Shown: piece after piece, positions 1-7,435 of the stretch
Position numbering within the stretch: the stretch's first letter is position 1
How the letters are laid out: each line of letters opens with the position of its first letter
Assembly: GCA_017882945.1 (NCBI GenBank)
Contig: JADGON010000380.1
Coordinates: 1 to 13,599, forward strand
DNA: 13,599 nucleotides
Direction of reading: 5' to 3'
DNA from: Acidimicrobiia bacterium
GTDB taxonomy: Bacteria; Actinomycetota; Acidimicrobiia; IMCC26256; JAENVU01
The notes under the pieces: generated by a model
Database searches by the model: none
What the model was told of the DNA's origin: nothing
The model's input: only the letters and a program-made list of their open reading frames with translations
Made by a program: the position numbers and the translations under genes

Positions 1-1120
1 CGGTGATCGAGAGGTAGCCCTCGGCGTCCAGCACGCCGAGATCGCCTGAGTGGTACCAGCCCTCGTCGTCGAGGGCAGCCGCAGTCGCCTCGGGGTTGTC
101 GAAGTACCCGTCCATCAGCAGCTCACCGCGGAGGCAGACCTCACCCTCACCGGAGAGCCGCAGCTCGACGCCGGGTTGGGGGAGCCCGACGCTGCCCGGC
201 TTCCGCTCCAGGTCGGCGGGTCCGAGCACGGTTCCCGGTCCGGCCTCGGTCGATCCGTAGTAGATCCGAATCGCAGTGTCGGGCAGCGTGCGACGGATCT
301 GCTCGACGAGCTCGGGCGGGGTCGCCGACGTCCCGGTGTCGGCTTCGTGCAGCGCGGTGAGGTCGTAGGCGTCCACCCCGTGCTCGAGGATGCGCGCCCA
401 CACTGCGGGGATCGCGTAGATCCGGCTGGCGTGCCGCCGGGCCGCGACGCGCAGCAGCGTCTCGGCGTCGGGGACCTGCACGAGGTGGATCGGACGCCGG
501 GCCTGCCAGGCTCCGAGCGCGAGCGACCATCCGGCCATGTGGAACAGCGGGAACATGCAGACCGTGCCGCCGTCGCGCTGGGCGCCGAGGCTCGGGAAGC
601 TGCGGAGGCAGTTGACCCGGTGTGAGAGGACGACCCCCTTCGGCGTGCCGGTGCTCCCGCTCGTAAAGAAGATGACGTGCGGATCGCGCTCGCCGAGGGC
701 GGGCTCGTCCACGTCGGTGTCGTCACCCTCGACCGTCACGAGGTCGTCCGTGGTCACGGCCGGGAGGTCGGAGCCCGAGATGGACGCCGCCCGCTCCGAG
801 TCCGTGACGAGCAGCGACGGACGCGCGCACGCGAAGATCGGTTGCGCCTCGTGTGCGCTGAGCCGGCCGTTCACCGGAGCGAAGACGGCACCGAGCTTCG
901 CGAGCGCGCCGAACACCGGGAGCACCGAGAGACTGGTCTCCCCCCACCAGGCGACACGGTCGCGGTGGCGGACCCCGAGCTCACGAAGCGCCCGGGCCGC
1001 GCGGTTCGAGGCCGCGTCCAGCGCGGCGAACGTCATCTCGTCGTCGTCGAGGGTGGCGGCGGGCGCGTGCGGGGTCACCCGGGCCGCGTGGCGGAGGATG
1101 TTGCCGACGAGCAGTCCCAC
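1..1120 (-). CDS. Acyl-CoA synthetase / AMP-dependent ligase, 3' end cut by window edge
   Basis: Reading the minus strand from a GTG at 1120 gives an open frame to the window edge, 373 codons, without a stop. It belongs to the ANL superfamily, which makes an acyl-adenylate from a carboxylic acid and ATP and then the CoA thioester. The P-loop is FFTSGSTGTPKG at about residues 151-162, followed by the FPLFHMAGW segment, YYGSTEAGPG at about 285, and YHSGDLGVLDAEGYL near the cut end at about 356. The C-terminal domain with the catalytic Lys lies outside the window, so the family's usual length of about 500 residues is not testable. The GTG lies 1 nt after the TGA of the cupin gene upstream, so the two are probably one translationally coupled operon. 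The substrate (fatty, aromatic or other acid) cannot be told from sequence. Confidence 0.9.
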   Translation of the reverse strand, partial: MGLLVGNILRHAARVTPHAPAATLDDDEMTFAALDAASNRAARALRELGVRHRDRVAWWGETSLSVLPVFGALAKLGAVFAPVNGRLSAHEAQPIFACARPSLLVTDSERAASISGSDLPAVTTDDLVTVEGDDTDVDEPALGERDPHVIFFTSGSTGTPKGVVLSHRVNCLRSFPSLGAQRDGGTVCMFPLFHMAGWSLALGAWQARRPIHLVQVPDAETLLRVAARRHASRIYAIPAVWARILEHGVDAYDLTALHEADTGTSATPPELVEQIRRTLPDTAIRIYYGSTEAGPGTVLGPADLERKPGSVGLPQPGVELRLSGEGEVCLRGELLMDGYFDNPEATAAALDDEGWYHSGDLGVLDAEGYLSIT

Positions 1121-1121
1121 G

Positions 1122-1454
1122 TCAGGGGTGCTTGAGCTCGACGATGACGGTGCGGTAGGGCGAGGTCCCGACGTTGACCGCCCGCTCGATGCCTCCGGAG
1201 CGCAGGAAGTAGCTCTTCCCGCGCTTGACCGGCGCTTCGATGTACTCGTCGTATTCGCCTCCGGTGCCGGGCACCGGCTCGGCGGCGATCCGGTCACCCG
1301 CGACGTCGACGATCACGTAGTCGAGCTCGTGGCGGTGGAGCGGTCCGGCCTCGCCGGCTTCGAGGTGGTGGGTCCAGATCCGGACGTGCTCGTCCTCGTA
1401 GACGACCTGCGTCGCGATGGGGCCGAGATCCGGATCCTCCACGCGCGGCATCAT
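1122..1454 (-). CDS. Small single-domain cupin protein
   Basis: This 110-residue protein has the size and beta-rich pattern of a single cupin barrel. Motif 1 is visible as GEAGPLHRHELDY at residues 34-46, with the metal-type HxH pair H40/H42. The second motif reads GGIERAVN at about 87-94 and has no histidine where cupins usually have one, so metal binding may be incomplete or use other ligands. Two adjacent ATG codons (1454 and 1451) could each be the start. Upstream it abuts a divergent acyl-CoA ligase with no free intergenic space, and downstream it leads directly into another ligase. The context suggests an accessory role in acid activation or degradation, but the substrate and reaction are unknown. 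Confidence 0.75.
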   Translation of the reverse strand: MMPRVEDPDLGPIATQVVYEDEHVRIWTHHLEAGEAGPLHRHELDYVIVDVAGDRIAAEPVPGTGGEYDEYIEAPVKRGKSYFLRSGGIERAVNVGTSPYRTVIVELKHP

Positions 1455-1461
1455 GTCACGG

Positions 1462-2961
1462 ATGGATGCCGGATTGATCGCTCACGCTCGTCTCCGCCCC
1501 GACCAGATCGCGCTGCGGCTCGGCGACGATTCCCGTACCTACGCCGAGCTCGACGACCGGGCTCGACGCGTCTCGCACGCGCTGCACGCGGTGGGAGTCC
1601 GGCGCGGCGATCGGGTCGCGATCATGGTGCCGAACAGCATCGAGTTCTTCGAGGCCGCGCACGGAGCCGGGCGCCTCGGCGCGGTCGCGGTGCCGGTCAA
1701 CATGCACTTCAAGGCCGACGAAGCCGGCTGGATCGTCGCCGACTCCGGGGCCAAGGCGGTCGTGGTGGCGGCGCCGCTGCAGCCGGCGCTCGACGGGGTG
1801 CCCGACGTGGCGCGGCTGGTCGTCGGCGACGGGTACGAAGAGGCGCTCGCGAGCGCGCCCGGCGGTGAGGTCGACCCGGTCGACGTGATCGGTGACGGCT
1901 GGCCGACGAGCATGGCCTACACGTCGGGGACCACCGGGCGACCGAAGGGCGTAGCGATCGGCGAGGACGACTTCCGTCGCCGCGCCGACGGGGTCGCCGC
2001 CGGAGGTCAACGCTGGGGTCTCGGCCCGGACGATGTGCACCTCGCGGTCGGGCCGCTCTATCACTCCGGTCCTGCGTACTGGGCGCAGATGCATCTGGCG
2101 CTCGGCGCGACCGTCGTGGTGATGGCGCGGTGGGATGCCGAGGAGGCACTCGCGCTCATCGAGCGTCACCGGGTCACGAGCACGCACATGGTTCCCGCGA
2201 ACTTCCAGCGGATCCTCGCGCTGCCGGCGGCGACGCGCGATCGCTACGACCTCTCGAGCCTGAAGCTGATCCTGCACGCGGCCGCGCCGTGCCCGGTGCC
2301 GCTCAAGCGCGCGTTCATGGACTTCGTCGGTCCGGAGAAGGTGTGGGAGTACTACGGCGCGTCGGAAGGTGGCGGCACCGTCATCTCTCCCCAGGAGTGG
2401 CTGGAGCACCCGGGCAGCGTGGGCAAGCCGTTCCCCGGCAACGAGTTCGCGATCCTCGACGATGAGGGCAACGTGCTGCCGGCCGGGGAGGTCGGGACGG
2501 TCTGGGTGAACCCTGCGGCGTCGAGCTTCGAATACCACAACGACGCGGCCAAGACCGCGGCATCGCATCGGGAGCGCTTCTTCACTGTCGGCGACGCGGG
2601 CTACCTCGATGAGGACGGCTACCTCTATCTGACCGACCGCAAGAGCGACATGGTCATCACCGGGGGAGTGAACGTGTACCCCCGCGAGATCGAAGAGTGC
2701 CTGCTCGGTCACGACGAGATCGTCGACTGCGCGGTGCTCGGCATCCCCGACGACGAGTGGGGTGAGGTGATCTACGCGCTCGTGCAGCCGACCGCGGGCT
2801 CGACCCTCGACGAGGACGGCGTGATCGCATACGTGCGCGACCACATGGCCGACTACAAGCGCCCCCGTATCGTCGAGCTCGTCGCGGAGCTCCCGCGCGA
2901 CCCGAACGGCAAGGTCCGCAAGCCCAAGCTGCGGGAGGCGTATCTCGCCCGCAGAGCATGA
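1462..2961 (+). CDS. Acyl-CoA synthetase (FadD-like AMP-dependent ligase)
   Basis: This complete ANL-superfamily ligase of 499 residues should activate a carboxylic acid as its AMP ester and transfer it to CoA. It carries the P-loop YTSGTTGRPKG, the YYGASEGGGT motif, the GDAGYLDEDGYLYLTDRKSD stretch that binds AMP ribose and forms the hinge, the GGVNVYPREIE turn, and the C-terminal PNGKVRKPKLRE with the Lys expected for adenylation. I chose ATG 1462 because it gives the usual short N-terminus (MDAGLIAHARLRPDQ) and does not overlap the divergent cupin start. In-frame ATGs at 1453 and 1417 are possible and would overlap the cupin gene; no clear ribosome site decides. It is divergent from the cupin and ligase operon, so two ligases flank one cupin. 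The acid substrate is unknown. Confidence 0.93.
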   Translation: MDAGLIAHARLRPDQIALRLGDDSRTYAELDDRARRVSHALHAVGVRRGDRVAIMVPNSIEFFEAAHGAGRLGAVAVPVNMHFKADEAGWIVADSGAKAVVVAAPLQPALDGVPDVARLVVGDGYEEALASAPGGEVDPVDVIGDGWPTSMAYTSGTTGRPKGVAIGEDDFRRRADGVAAGGQRWGLGPDDVHLAVGPLYHSGPAYWAQMHLALGATVVVMARWDAEEALALIERHRVTSTHMVPANFQRILALPAATRDRYDLSSLKLILHAAAPCPVPLKRAFMDFVGPEKVWEYYGASEGGGTVISPQEWLEHPGSVGKPFPGNEFAILDDEGNVLPAGEVGTVWVNPAASSFEYHNDAAKTAASHRERFFTVGDAGYLDEDGYLYLTDRKSDMVITGGVNVYPREIEECLLGHDEIVDCAVLGIPDDEWGEVIYALVQPTAGSTLDEDGVIAYVRDHMADYKRPRIVELVAELPRDPNGKVRKPKLREAYLARRA

Positions 2962-3015
2962 CCGTCGTGGAGGCGTCTCCGCGCCGCGCCCTGTGAGCGG
3001 GGGTGCAATCTCCAG

Positions 3016-3021
3016 TATCCT
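3016..3021 (+). promoter_or_regulatory. Possible -10 box for the TauE/SafE gene
   Basis: TATCCT fits a TANNNT -10 hexamer. It would start transcription near 3028, leaving a leader of about 20 nt that contains the GGAGG at 3037-3041 ahead of the GTG at 3048. No convincing -35 box is seen. Confidence 0.35.
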
Positions 3022-3047
3022 GATCGGGAAGCCGTCGGAGGGGTGCC

Positions 3048-3935
3048 GTGGACTGGGGATTAGCGCTCGGCGGCCTCGGAGTGGGCTTCGTCGTCGGGCT
3101 CACGGGGATGGGCGGCGGCGCATTGATGACGCCGCTGCTGGTGCTCGTCTTCGGCATCGACCCGTTGACGGCGGTATCGAGCGACCTGGTCGCGTCGTTG
3201 GTGATGAAGCCGTTCGGCGCGGGGGTCCACGTGCGCCGGGGCACGGTCAACATGGGTCTGGTCCGCTGGCTCTGCGTGGGATCGGTGCCGTGCGCGTTCG
3301 CGGGTGTCGTGGTGCTCAAGGCGCTGGGTGGCCAGGACCTGCAGAACGACATCAAGGTGCTCCTCGGCGTCGCCTTGCTGCTTGCCGCGGTCTCGATGGT
3401 CGTCCGTCAGGTCATCCAGCAGCGGCGCGCGACGAGCGCGCCCGTCGACGGCGCCCAGCACCTGATCCACATCCGACCCGGGCCGACGATCCTGATCGGG
3501 GTGATCGGCGGTTTCATCGTGGGCATGACGTCGGTCGGCTCGGGGTCCCTGATGATCGTCATGTTGCTCCTCCTGTATCCGACGCTGTCGGCGGGACAGC
3601 TCGTCGGCACGGACCTGGTCCAGGCGATTCCGTTGGTCGGCGCGGCGGCGCTCGGTCACATCCTCTTCGGGGACTTCGAGCTCGGGCTCACGACGTCGCT
3701 GCTCGTCGGTGCGATCCCCGGCGTCTACTTCGGGGCGCGCATCTCGTCGCGTGCTCCGGACCGGCTGATCCGACCGATCCTGGTGGTGGTGCTGCTGATC
3801 TCGTCGGTCAAGCTGCTCGGGGCCTCCGACGCGGTGGTGATCGGTCTCTTCGTTGCGGCACTCGTCATGGGGCTCGGGGCCGGGCTCGTCGCGATGCGAC
3901 GTGCGCGGGGCGCGGCGGCGCTCAAGTCTCCCTGA
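3048..3935 (+). CDS. TauE/SafE-family membrane permease
   Basis: This 295-residue, strongly hydrophobic protein has about eight predicted membrane segments in two halves. Each half begins with the family's glycine-rich signature: GFVVGLTGMGGGALMTPLL at residues 11-29, and GFIVGMTSVGSGSLMI in the second half. TauE/SafE proteins are inner-membrane exporters or permeases for sulfite, sulfoacetate and related organosulfur anions, but many members have no proven substrate. The start is the GTG at 3048, preceded by GGAGG at 3037-3041. Its stop lies just 53 nt before the fur-type gene, yet that gene has its own promoter, so an operon is not implied. Substrate specificity is not readable here. Confidence 0.88.
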   Translation: MDWGLALGGLGVGFVVGLTGMGGGALMTPLLVLVFGIDPLTAVSSDLVASLVMKPFGAGVHVRRGTVNMGLVRWLCVGSVPCAFAGVVVLKALGGQDLQNDIKVLLGVALLLAAVSMVVRQVIQQRRATSAPVDGAQHLIHIRPGPTILIGVIGGFIVGMTSVGSGSLMIVMLLLLYPTLSAGQLVGTDLVQAIPLVGAAALGHILFGDFELGLTTSLLVGAIPGVYFGARISSRAPDRLIRPILVVVLLISSVKLLGASDAVVIGLFVAALVMGLGAGLVAMRRARGAAALKSP

Positions 3936-3950
3936 GCAAACGACAATGAC

Positions 3951-3979
3951 TTGCTAACGACAATTGTTGTTGATAGCAT
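3951..3979 (+). promoter_or_regulatory. Promoter of the perR-like gene with embedded operator
   Basis: TTGCTA at 3951-3956 and TAGCAT at 3974-3979 have the spacing of a -35/-10 pair (17 nt), each matching consensus at 4 of 6 positions. The spacer is AT-rich, unlike its surroundings, and carries a near-perfect palindrome. Transcription would begin near 3986, just ahead of the ATG at 3989, so the message would be nearly leaderless, consistent with the absence of a Shine-Dalgarno sequence. Confidence 0.6.
3956..3971. promoter_or_regulatory. Fur/PerR-type operator palindrome
   Basis: AACGACAATTGTTGTT is an inverted repeat of two 8-nt arms centred on CAATTG with a single mismatched pair. ACGACAAT also occurs 17 nt upstream at 3940-3947, so there may be a second half-site. 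It sits between the putative -35 and -10 boxes, where a bound repressor would block polymerase. Autoregulation by the gene that follows is the natural inference, as is usual for Fur-family repressors. Confidence 0.6.
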
Positions 3980-3988
3980 ACGGGTCTC

Positions 3989-4432
3989 ATGCGAACGGCC
4001 GACGAGCTCACGGGGCTCTTCCGAACTCAGGGACTGCGGGTCACGCCGCAGCGCCAGGCGATCTTCCGCCTGCTGCACGGCAACGACCGGCACCCGACCG
4101 TGGACTCGCTCTACGACGCAGCCCGCACGGAGATGCCGACGATCTCGCTCAAGACCGTCTACCAGACCGTCCACGATCTCGAAGCGCTCGGCCAGGTCAC
4201 GCTGCTCGATCTCGGGACCGGCAGCGTCCGCGTCGATCCCAACGTCGAGTCCGACCACCAGCACCTGGTCTGCACGTCGTGCGGCCTGGTCCGCGACGTC
4301 CCGCTGACCGAGGTCCCGTCGCTGCCCGCCCGGTACCGCAGGGAGTTCCGCACGGACGCGGTCGAGGTGATCTTCCGCGGCGTGTGCGACCAGTGCGGTC
4401 CGCGTCCCTCGAAGAGCCCGACCAACCAGTAA
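3989..4432 (+). CDS. Fur-family transcriptional regulator, PerR-like
   Basis: This 147-residue cytoplasmic DNA-binding protein has the usual Fur-family length. The N-terminal winged helix includes LRVTPQRQAIFRLL at 16-29 and ISLKTVYQTVHDLEALG at 52-68. The C-terminal dimerisation domain has the structural zinc site C95xxC98 and C133xxC136. Candidate regulatory metal ligands are H35, D83, H90, H92 and D103. The aspartate at 103, aligned with PerR D104 where iron-sensing Fur proteins have Glu, favours a peroxide sensor, though this alignment is by eye. The start at 3989 matches the family N-terminus and needs no ribosome site if the transcript is leaderless. A rubrerythrin gene follows after 36 nt, which supports a peroxide-response role and probable co-transcription. 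Confidence 0.9.
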   Translation: MRTADELTGLFRTQGLRVTPQRQAIFRLLHGNDRHPTVDSLYDAARTEMPTISLKTVYQTVHDLEALGQVTLLDLGTGSVRVDPNVESDHQHLVCTSCGLVRDVPLTEVPSLPARYRREFRTDAVEVIFRGVCDQCGPRPSKSPTNQ

Positions 4433-4468
4433 CCCGTCCAACCCCCAAGCATCAGAAGAAGGAGCGAC

Positions 4469-4887
<419 letters not shown>

Positions 4888-4888
<1 letters not shown>

Positions 4889-4912
4889 GTACTCCGGACC
4901 CAGGTCCGTACC
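4888..4912 (+). terminator. Hairpin after the rubrerythrin stop
   Basis: CGGACC at 4895-4900 pairs with GGTCCG at 4903-4908, and GGTA at 4888-4891 with TACC at 4909-4912 across a bulge. The inner loop is too tight to form as drawn, so one or two pairs must open. It may add to the stronger hairpin that follows. Confidence 0.35.
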
Positions 4913-4914
4913 GA

Positions 4915-4944
4915 GCGGCCCCGGGAGAGTGATCCCGGGGCCGC
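4915..4944 (+). terminator. Strong hairpin, likely intrinsic terminator or attenuator
   Basis: GCGGCCCCGGGA (4915-4926) and TCCCGGGGCCGC (4933-4944) form a perfect 12-bp GC-rich stem with a 6-nt loop, followed only by TTCC and no T-run. It lies 26 nt after the rubrerythrin stop. It may end the perR-rubrerythrin message, reduce read-through into the Fe-S gene, or stabilise the upstream mRNA. Confidence 0.65.
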
Positions 4945-5020
4945 TTCCATGCCCGAGCCCACCAGACCGCCGGAGCGCCTCGATCGACGAAGGTCCGATG
5001 TTCGCGCTCCGGAGATCTTG

Positions 5021-5027
5021 AAGAAGG
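5021..5027 (+). promoter_or_regulatory. Ribosome binding site deciding the start of the Fe-S protein gene
   Basis: AAGAAGG lies 8 nt before GTG 5036 and favours that codon over the in-frame ATG at 4949, which directly follows the hairpin and has no ribosome site, and over GTG 5027. Confidence 0.5.
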
Positions 5028-5035
5028 TGAACCAC

Positions 5036-6343
5036 GTGGCGGCACAGAACCTGTACGACCCGCTCGGCCCGGCGTACTTCGATCATGCCGACGCGCGTGC
5101 CGAGCGCGACCGGACCTTCCAGATCTGCTCGGACTGCCGCATCTGCGTCCGGTTCTGCCCGAGCTTCAAAGATCTGTTCAAGATGATCGACGAGAAGGAA
5201 GACGCCTCGGACGTCAGCGTGCTCACCGACCGTCAGCACGAGGTCGTCGTCGACGAGTGCTACCAGTGCAAGCTCTGCTACGTCGTCTGCCCGTACACGC
5301 CCGGCAGCGAGCAGGAATGGAAGGTCGACTTCCCGCGCCTGATGCTGCGGTCGTTGGCCATCGAGGAGCGCGACGGCAAGGTCTCGCGCAGCGCCAAGCT
5401 GCTCGCCCGCACGGACCTGCAGGGCAGGGTGGCAACCGCGCTGGCGCCGATCGTCAACCGCTCGAACGACGTCGGCTTCGTGCGCGGCCTGATGGAGAAG
5501 ACCACGGGCATCGCGAAGGACCGGTTGCTGCCGACGTTCGCCAAGGTCCGGTTCTCGAAGTGGTTCCGCGGTCACGAGCGCGGCCGGATGACCGCGCCCG
5601 CGGCTCCCCGGGGTGAGGTCGCGCTCTTCCCGACGTGCCTGGTCGAGTACCAGGACCCGGCGATCGGCCAGGCACTCGTGAACGTCTACGAGCGCAACGG
5701 CATCGGCTGCCAGCTTCCCGAAGGCGAGGTGTGCTGCGGGATGCCGTGGCTCGACGCCGGCGATGTCACGAAGTTCGAGGAGCACGCGGCGAAGAACGTG
5801 AAGGTGCTCGCGGAAGCGGTGAAGGCGGGCAGGGACGTCGTCGTCCCTCAGCCCACCTGTGCGTACGTGTTGAAGAACGAGTACCCGGACTTCCTCGGCA
5901 CCGACGACGCCCGGCTCGTGGCCGAGCACACCTTCGACACGTCGGAGTACCTCATCGCACGCCACAAGGAGGAGCCGCTCGACACGGACTTCTCGGCCGG
6001 CGAGACCTACGAGACGATCACCTGGCAGGCGGCTTGTCACTACCGGGCCCAGCAGATCGGGCCGAAGAGCCGTGATCTCATGGCGCTCACCGGCGCCAAG
6101 GTGACGATGCTCGATCGTTGCTCGGCCATCGACGGGACGTGGGGCCTGCGGGCCGAGAACGTCGAGATGGCGCGCAAGATCGCCAAGCCGCTGATGGATG
6201 CCGTCACCAAGTCCGATGCCGACCTCATCGCGGGCGACTGCCACTTGTCGAACACTGCGATCAAGGAAGGAACCGGCCGGACGCCGGCGCACCCGTTGGA
6301 GGTGCTCGCCCGGGCTTATGGAATCGAGGAGCGCAAAGCATGA
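5036..6343 (+). CDS. GlpC/HdrD-like (Fe-S) protein with two 4Fe-4S ferredoxin motifs and CCG domains
   Basis: This 435-residue protein (from GTG 5036) should carry electrons in a soluble or membrane-attached redox complex. Near the N-terminus are two full 4Fe-4S motifs: C31SDCRICVRFC41P and C75YQCKLCYVVC85P. The rest is a pair of cysteine-rich CCG-type domains as in GlpC and heterodisulfide reductase HdrB/HdrD: FPTCLVEYQ and GEVCCGMPWLDAGD near residues 197-240, then WQAACHYRAQQ near 334 and DRCSAIDGTWG near 360. Flavin and quinone motifs are not evident. It lies after the rubrerythrin gene beyond a hairpin, and overlaps the DUF3501 gene by ATGA. From memory, rubrerythrin, this type of Fe-S protein and DUF3501 recur together in other bacteria. 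Its partner is unproven; donating electrons to the rubrerythrin is an inference. Confidence 0.85.
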   Translation: MAAQNLYDPLGPAYFDHADARAERDRTFQICSDCRICVRFCPSFKDLFKMIDEKEDASDVSVLTDRQHEVVVDECYQCKLCYVVCPYTPGSEQEWKVDFPRLMLRSLAIEERDGKVSRSAKLLARTDLQGRVATALAPIVNRSNDVGFVRGLMEKTTGIAKDRLLPTFAKVRFSKWFRGHERGRMTAPAAPRGEVALFPTCLVEYQDPAIGQALVNVYERNGIGCQLPEGEVCCGMPWLDAGDVTKFEEHAAKNVKVLAEAVKAGRDVVVPQPTCAYVLKNEYPDFLGTDDARLVAEHTFDTSEYLIARHKEEPLDTDFSAGETYETITWQAACHYRAQQIGPKSRDLMALTGAKVTMLDRCSAIDGTWGLRAENVEMARKIAKPLMDAVTKSDADLIAGDCHLSNTAIKEGTGRTPAHPLEVLARAYGIEERKA

Positions 6344-6921
6344 GAAAGCTGACGAACGCCGACATCAAGGATCTGCGCGAGTACGAGCGCGAGCGAGACG
6401 CGTTCCTGGCCGAGATCATCTCGATGAAGAAGAAGCGCCGGATCGCGCTCGGCGACCTGATGACGATCGTGTTCGAGAACGCGTCCACGATGCGCTTCCA
6501 GATCCAGGAGATGGCTCGGGCCGAGCGGATGCTGCGCGACGAGCAGATCGCGCACGAGATCGAGACCTACAACGAGCTCGTCCCCGAAGACGGTGAGCTC
6601 GTGGCGACGCTGTTCATCGAGATCACCGACCTGGACCTGCTCCGTGAGTGGCTGCCGCGCCTCACCCGCATCCAGAACCACATCGCGATCGAGGTGGCCG
6701 GGGAGCGGGTCCCGGGCCAGGAGATCGACCTCGAGCGCCTGACACGCGAGGAGGAGATCACGACGACGGTGCACTACCTGAGGTTCGCGTTCACGGACGC
6801 GCAGCGTGCGGCATTCGGTGAGAGCCGGGTCGCGATCGTCGTCGACCACCCCAACTACGAGGTGCGGGTGGACCTCAGCGACGAGCAACGCTCCGAGCTG
6901 GTCGGCGACTTCGCCGCCTGA
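6340..6921 (+). CDS. DUF3501 family protein
   Basis: This 193-residue hydrophilic, probably cytoplasmic protein matches my recollection of the DUF3501 family: MRKLTNADIKDLREYER at the N-terminus, FENASTMRFQIQEM at residues 45-58, AHEIETYNELVPEDGEL at about 70-86, and ATLFIEITD at about 88-96. There are no cysteines and no cofactor motif that I can identify. The family has no established biochemical function. The ATG overlaps the stop of the Fe-S gene (ATGA at 6340-6343) and is preceded by GAGGAG at 6326-6331, so the two are translationally coupled and should be made in similar amounts. That implies a shared complex or pathway, in line with peroxide or redox defence. A role as a structural or assembly partner of the Fe-S protein is only a guess. 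Confidence 0.85.
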   Translation: MRKLTNADIKDLREYERERDAFLAEIISMKKKRRIALGDLMTIVFENASTMRFQIQEMARAERMLRDEQIAHEIETYNELVPEDGELVATLFIEITDLDLLREWLPRLTRIQNHIAIEVAGERVPGQEIDLERLTREEEITTTVHYLRFAFTDAQRAAFGESRVAIVVDHPNYEVRVDLSDEQRSELVGDFAA

Positions 6922-6932
6922 CTCCCGGTTCT

Positions 6933-6971
6933 GGCGTCACTTACCCACGGCATACGTGGGTAAGTGACGCC
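6933..6971. repeat. Perfect 17-bp inverted repeat (39-bp palindrome)
   Basis: GGCGTCACTTACCCACG (6933-6949) is followed after 5 nt (GCATA) by its exact reverse complement (6955-6971). It is less GC-rich than the flanks. It could be a bidirectional terminator for the DUF3501 operon, although no T-run follows. It could also be a REP-like dispersed palindrome, or an operator for dut, since it ends 29 nt before the dut start and covers its -35 region. Confidence 0.85.
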
Positions 6972-6988
6972 GAAACGAGAGGCGCGCG

Positions 6989-6994
6989 TAGTCT
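6989..6994 (+). promoter_or_regulatory. -10 box of a leaderless dut promoter
   Basis: TAGTCT ends 6 nt before the GTG at 7001, so position 7001 falls at +1 of a standard -10 box (-12 to -7). No Shine-Dalgarno sequence precedes the GTG, which agrees with leaderless transcription. Confidence 0.5.
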
Positions 6995-7000
6995 CCAGCG

Positions 7001-7435
7001 GTGCACGTTCGCATCACGCGGCTCGATCCCGCGGTCTCGCTGCCGGCCCAGGCGCACCCGGACGACGCGGGCTACGACCTCTGCGCGCGTGAAGACACGC
7101 GCATCGAAGCCCATGGCGGCCGCGCGCTCGTGCCGACCGGGCTCGCGGTGGCAATCCCGGCGGGCTACGCGGGCCTGGTGCTGCCGCGGTCGGGTCTGGC
7201 CATGAAGCACGGCGTGTCGGTGCTCAACGCGCCCGGGCTGATCGACCCGCAGTACCGGGGCGAGCTCAAGGTCCTGCTGGTGAACACGGATCCGCGCGAC
7301 GCCTACGACATCCAGCGCGGGGACCGGATCGCGCAGCTCGTGATCCAGAAGGTCGAGTACGTCGAGTGGACCGAGGTCGCGGAGCTCGACGAGACGGCCC
7401 GGGACACGTTCGGGTTCGGGAGCACCGGTCGTTGA
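7001..7435 (+). CDS. dut: dUTP diphosphatase (dUTPase)
   Basis: The enzyme hydrolyses dUTP to dUMP and pyrophosphate, keeping uracil out of DNA and feeding dTMP synthesis in the cytoplasm. At 144 residues it has the standard length of the trimeric family, and all five motifs are present: DDAGYDL (21-27), PRSGLA (62-67), GLIDPQYRGELKV (79-91) with catalytic D82, RGDRIAQL (106-113), and the C-terminal arm GFGSTGR (138-144) that closes on the nucleotide. The GTG start gives the expected N-terminus, and no upstream in-frame alternative fits better. The last codons overlap the start of the following oxidoreductase gene (TTGA), so these genes probably share a transcript, although their functions are not obviously linked. 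Confidence 0.96.
   Translation: MHVRITRLDPAVSLPAQAHPDDAGYDLCAREDTRIEAHGGRALVPTGLAVAIPAGYAGLVLPRSGLAMKHGVSVLNAPGLIDPQYRGELKVLLVNTDPRDAYDIQRGDRIAQLVIQKVEYVEWTEVAELDETARDTFGFGSTGR

Noticed and set aside
537..1868. 443-codon plus-strand frame
   Set aside because: It lies antisense to the left acyl-CoA ligase and cupin, and out of frame with the second ligase. The translation is compositionally biased without domains.
1456..2844. 462-codon minus-strand frame
   Set aside because: It is the antisense shadow of the plus-strand acyl-CoA ligase, which has all the family motifs.
4949..5035. N-terminal extension of the Fe-S protein from ATG 4949
   Set aside because: The ATG falls 4 nt after a strong hairpin, lacks a ribosome site, and adds a Pro/Arg-rich stretch with no resemblance to the family start. 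GTG 5036 has AAGAAGG at 8 nt.
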